DNA from: Bacteroidota bacterium
GTDB taxonomy: Bacteria > Bacteroidota > Bacteroidia > AKYH767-A > 2013-40CM-41-45
Assembly: GCA_003389385.1 (NCBI GenBank)
Contig: QQVM01000012.1
Coordinates: forward strand, 62,001-126,000
Reading direction: 5' to 3'
Length of the DNA: 64,000 nucleotides
Both the position numbers and the translations under genes were made by a program. Below, one piece after another: positions 61,603 through 64,000 of the stretch (the stretch's first letter is position 1; every line of letters starts with the position of its first letter). The notes below the pieces were generated by a model, which was not told the origin of the DNA, made no database searches, and saw nothing but the letters and a program-made list of their open reading frames with translations.

Positions 61603-64000
61603 TCAGCTTTGTTTTCGATTTATAAAAAACAGAATCATAATTATGCTAATCAGAGCAAGCAGCCACTTCTGATCTCCCTGAAAATGGCTTGCAGAAACTG
61701 TGGACTCAACTGCATCTTTATTTGTTGCGACAAGATTCAAATCAGGGTTCGAATCGGTTGGCAATACAGATGCAGCATTAAGCTGTTTTTTACCGACAGC
61801 ATCAATTATCTGTGTAATTTTTTGATTGACAATAGAAGTATCAAGCATGGCAGTTTTATCAATCCGATCTTTTCTATTTACAGGCATCTCATCAATTATT
61901 CCATAAGGCAATTGAAGATAATCGCGGTTCCTATCAATATCCCAGCCCGTTAGAAATGAAAGTTCCTGAAGCTCCTTGTATCTTCTTTGCCGCAGTTCTT
62001 TCAAATAGCGTTTCCCTTCTGCACAATCAAAGGGGCCCGGGGCTGGATGATTCATGACATATCGAAGTTGGAAGTTGTCTTTGTTGGGAGTTTCCTGGAA
62101 AATCAAATCCTGAGGGAAATTCTTCCTGTCATAACGAACATGAAGCCTGGTAATAAACAATTCACCTTCATAAGCACTGCCATTTCTTCCTGGAATTATC
62201 CAGTCAGCACCGGCCATTTTAATGTCGGCATACACAGGAGGATTACCTGCACAGGGATCACACTTCACAAAGTTTCTTCCTGAAATGTCCCATGAATATT
62301 CCAGGTAAACATTATTCTTTCCTTCCCTTTCAAAGGTTCTGTCAAAAACTGCTTTATAAAAGCCGCTGAAATCACTGGCGATAAACTCAGGGATGTTTCT
62401 GTCTGTCGGAACTTTTACTGTCCTGTAGTTTACAGTTTCTACCCTTCCCTTTGAAGAAAGGGCATACACAATCATTTCCTGGCTTCCACTTGCATTGGCC
62501 ATTCCAAGTCGAATAGGCAACATGAAGCGAGGAGAACTGAAAGATATTTGCAATGGACGTAAACTCCCCCTGCCTTCTGAGTTAAACTTTTCAAGATTAA
62601 TCTTCACAACAAAAAACTTAAGATTATTCTTTACATAAGGTTCAAGCACCTCCTTTGCTTTCTCAGGGATTTTATATCCATGATCAGTCAGCCATCTTTC
62701 CAGTCCGGAACTTTCTTCGGCGGATAAAATAAGAATGTCATATTCACCAACAGCATACTTTGCTTCGATTTTCACTTTATATGAATTCTCTTGTTTTATT
62801 TCAGAGGTTGTTGTACGTGACTCTGATTTAAACATTGTTGGAAGAGCGTCTTCCTGAATTTCCAACCTGTCCCAACACGGATTTTGATCCCAATATTCAA
62901 CCAGTCGAGGACCAGAATAAGCATCAAATGAATCGAACAACTTCTTCTCTACTATTTTTATGTCTGATTTTTTCAGCACAACTGGAACAGGCACTACCAT
63001 TGCGAAATGATTAGGCTCACCTGAATAATCGCTGCTCATTGTCACAACAGTTTTTTCTCCATCGCGTACGAGAATCACTTGTGATGCTTTATTGAACAGG
63101 GATGCGTCTGCTTTTGCTACATAAAATCCGCAAAATGCTTCAGATCGGGCAGGCAACATTAGAAAAGCTGTCAGCAAAATGAATGAGGGAACAATAAGTT
63201 TAAGAAATGCAGGAGTCTTAACCTTTGGCTTTAACAAACTCATTGCATGAAATGAATTCCATCTGAAAGGTTTTCCTGAAAATAGCTTATCAAGTAATGG
63301 AGTGAACAATGACAAGATAAACAAAGCATAAAGTGGTGCGCCATTAACCCAAAATTTAAATTGAAGAATGGCTGCGAACACTCCGGTTGTTGCAGCCCAC
63401 ACGATCCTGACAAACTTGTTAGACGGTGAACTGACAGGATCGGTGATCATGAAAAAAGTGAACAGCAAAAGAGTTCCGCTGCTGAACTGCTGAAAGAAAA
63501 AGTCGAGTGGCCAGCCTTGATAAATTATGGAACGAAAAAACATAACAGCTGAGAATGATAGCAGGAAAGCCATCGCTGTATCTACTCTTTTGACGTTTGC
63601 AAGGACAACAAATCCCAAAGTTCCGACAATGAAAATCCACATTCCATGACTTCCCCATTGTCCGGGCGATATCCAGGCATCACCGCTGAGCAGTACAGTG
63701 AGCACAATGCCGAAATTGGTCGGATTAAAAATGTGTTTTCCATTAATACGAAAAGCGAATTTACTTCCAATACTCAGAACAGAAGCCAATACAGCTGTTA
63801 GAGCGAAATTGCTCTTCATCATAAGGCAAATGCTCAAAGCTGAAATGAGCGCACTTTTAACTGATGAGTAATCTTTGTTGCTTAAAAGAGAAAGTAAAAG
63901 TTGTGTGCCAATGCATGCAAAAAAAGTGGCAGTAAAATTTAATGAATATTCAAACCAACCCAATCTGAAAAGTCCAAAAATTAAAAAGGACGACAGAAAA
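61603..64000 (-). CDS. RnfD-like membrane domain fused to DUF2330 (5' end beyond the window)
   Basis: The frame is open to the right edge; an internal TTG at 63963 is unlikely to be the real start because the extra residues continue as a hydrophobic helix. About 799 residues are visible. The first ~250 are membrane helices of the NqrB/RnfD type (GKHIFNPTNFGIVL, DAWISPGQWGS, FMITDPVSSPSNK). A hydrophobic segment at about 255-285 ends in ARSEAFCGFYVAKADASLFN, the start of a DUF2330 domain (to about 500: VRDGEKTVVTM, FAMVVPVPVVL, PRLVEYWDQNPC). A tail with one terminal helix (WLLALISIIMILFF) follows. RnfD normally carries covalent FMN; the flavin threonine motif is degenerate here. No other rnf gene is in the window. 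Confidence 0.85.
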   Translation of the reverse strand, partial: FLSSFLIFGLFRLGWFEYSLNFTATFFACIGTQLLLSLLSNKDYSSVKSALISALSICLMMKSNFALTAVLASVLSIGSKFAFRINGKHIFNPTNFGIVLTVLLSGDAWISPGQWGSHGMWIFIVGTLGFVVLANVKRVDTAMAFLLSFSAVMFFRSIIYQGWPLDFFFQQFSSGTLLLFTFFMITDPVSSPSNKFVRIVWAATTGVFAAILQFKFWVNGAPLYALFILSLFTPLLDKLFSGKPFRWNSFHAMSLLKPKVKTPAFLKLIVPSFILLTAFLMLPARSEAFCGFYVAKADASLFNKASQVILVRDGEKTVVTMSSDYSGEPNHFAMVVPVPVVLKKSDIKIVEKKLFDSFDAYSGPRLVEYWDQNPCWDRLEIQEDALPTMFKSESRTTTSEIKQENSYKVKIEAKYAVGEYDILILSAEESSGLERWLTDHGYKIPEKAKEVLEPYVKNNLKFFVVKINLEKFNSEGRGSLRPLQISFSSPRFMLPIRLGMANASGSQEMIVYALSSKGRVETVNYRTVKVPTDRNIPEFIASDFSGFYKAVFDRTFEREGKNNVYLEYSWDISGRNFVKCDPCAGNPPVYADIKMAGADWIIPGRNGSAYEGELFITRLHVRYDRKNFPQDLIFQETPNKDNFQLRYVMNHPAPGPFDCAEGKRYLKELRQRRYKELQELSFLTGWDIDRNRDYLQLPYGIIDEMPVNRKDRIDKTAMLDTSIVNQKITQIIDAVGKKQLNAASVLPTDSNPDLNLVATNKDAVESTVSASHFQGDQKWLLALISIIMILFFINRKQS

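Overview
The window reads as a chromosome segment of a Bacteroidota bacterium, probably a free-living member near the Sphingobacteriia/Saprospiria/Flavobacteriia side. Five proteins end in type IX secretion (T9SS) sorting domains, four of type A and one of the gliding-motility (type B) kind. There is a TonB-dependent receptor with a carboxypeptidase-like N-terminus, histidine kinases with two-component propellers, PKD-type surface proteins, and promoters of the Bacteroidota type (TTTG, then TAnnTTTG). Shine-Dalgarno sequences are scarce. No tRNA, rRNA, CRISPR array, insertion sequence or prophage was found.

Layout. 1-11.3 kb is housekeeping and envelope: the tail of a head-GIN (DUF2807) protein, rnhA, a small secreted protein, a WG-repeat protein translationally coupled to kbl, dprA, a TonB-dependent receptor, kdsB, a secreted beta-helix T9SS protein, a DUF486 membrane protein and a TIGR01777 epimerase. 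11.3-12.8 kb is an AT-rich, gene-poor island holding the wreck of a two-component system: a kinase C-terminal scrap and a response regulator broken by one in-frame stop. 12.8-17.0 kb is the operon rplM-rpsI-rpsB-tsf, then pyrH-frr. 17.1-20.4 kb has two small exported proteins, an untranslated stretch ending in a strong terminator, a WD40 protein and a radical SAM/SPASM enzyme. 20.6-25.6 kb is a 1669-residue adhesin-like T9SS type B protein. 25.7-31.1 kb is a minus-strand set: RND/MMPL exporter, rmlA, NAD-dependent sugar epimerase and prenyl synthase, consistent with envelope glycan or lipid work.

31.3-43.4 kb is a signalling region: three histidine kinases with unrelated sensor modules (7TMR-DISM, cyclic-nucleotide-like, beta-propeller) but closely similar transmitter domains, a lone receiver, a REC-HK-REC hybrid, a lone Hpt protein and a receiver tethered by a C-terminal membrane helix. 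Together these could form a branched phosphorelay. Embedded in it are a histone-tail-like SWIB protein and a MORN-repeat protein. 43.6-47.3 kb pairs a methionine/glutamine-type aminotransferase with its omega-amidase, followed by a secreted peptidylarginine-deiminase-like protein.

47.3-51.9 kb is a minus-strand run: comF, free methionine-R-sulfoxide reductase, an Ig-like lipoprotein, a serine hydrolase lipoprotein and a hemerythrin-like protein. 52-64 kb has a P-type ATPase, a 1266-residue T9SS protein with SBBP repeats and six tandem ~74-residue repeats, a methyltransferase, an FG-GAP T9SS protein, and a protein running off the right edge that fuses an RnfD-like membrane domain to DUF2330. 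The least familiar items are that fusion, the branched phosphorelay, the membrane-tethered receiver and the broken regulator.
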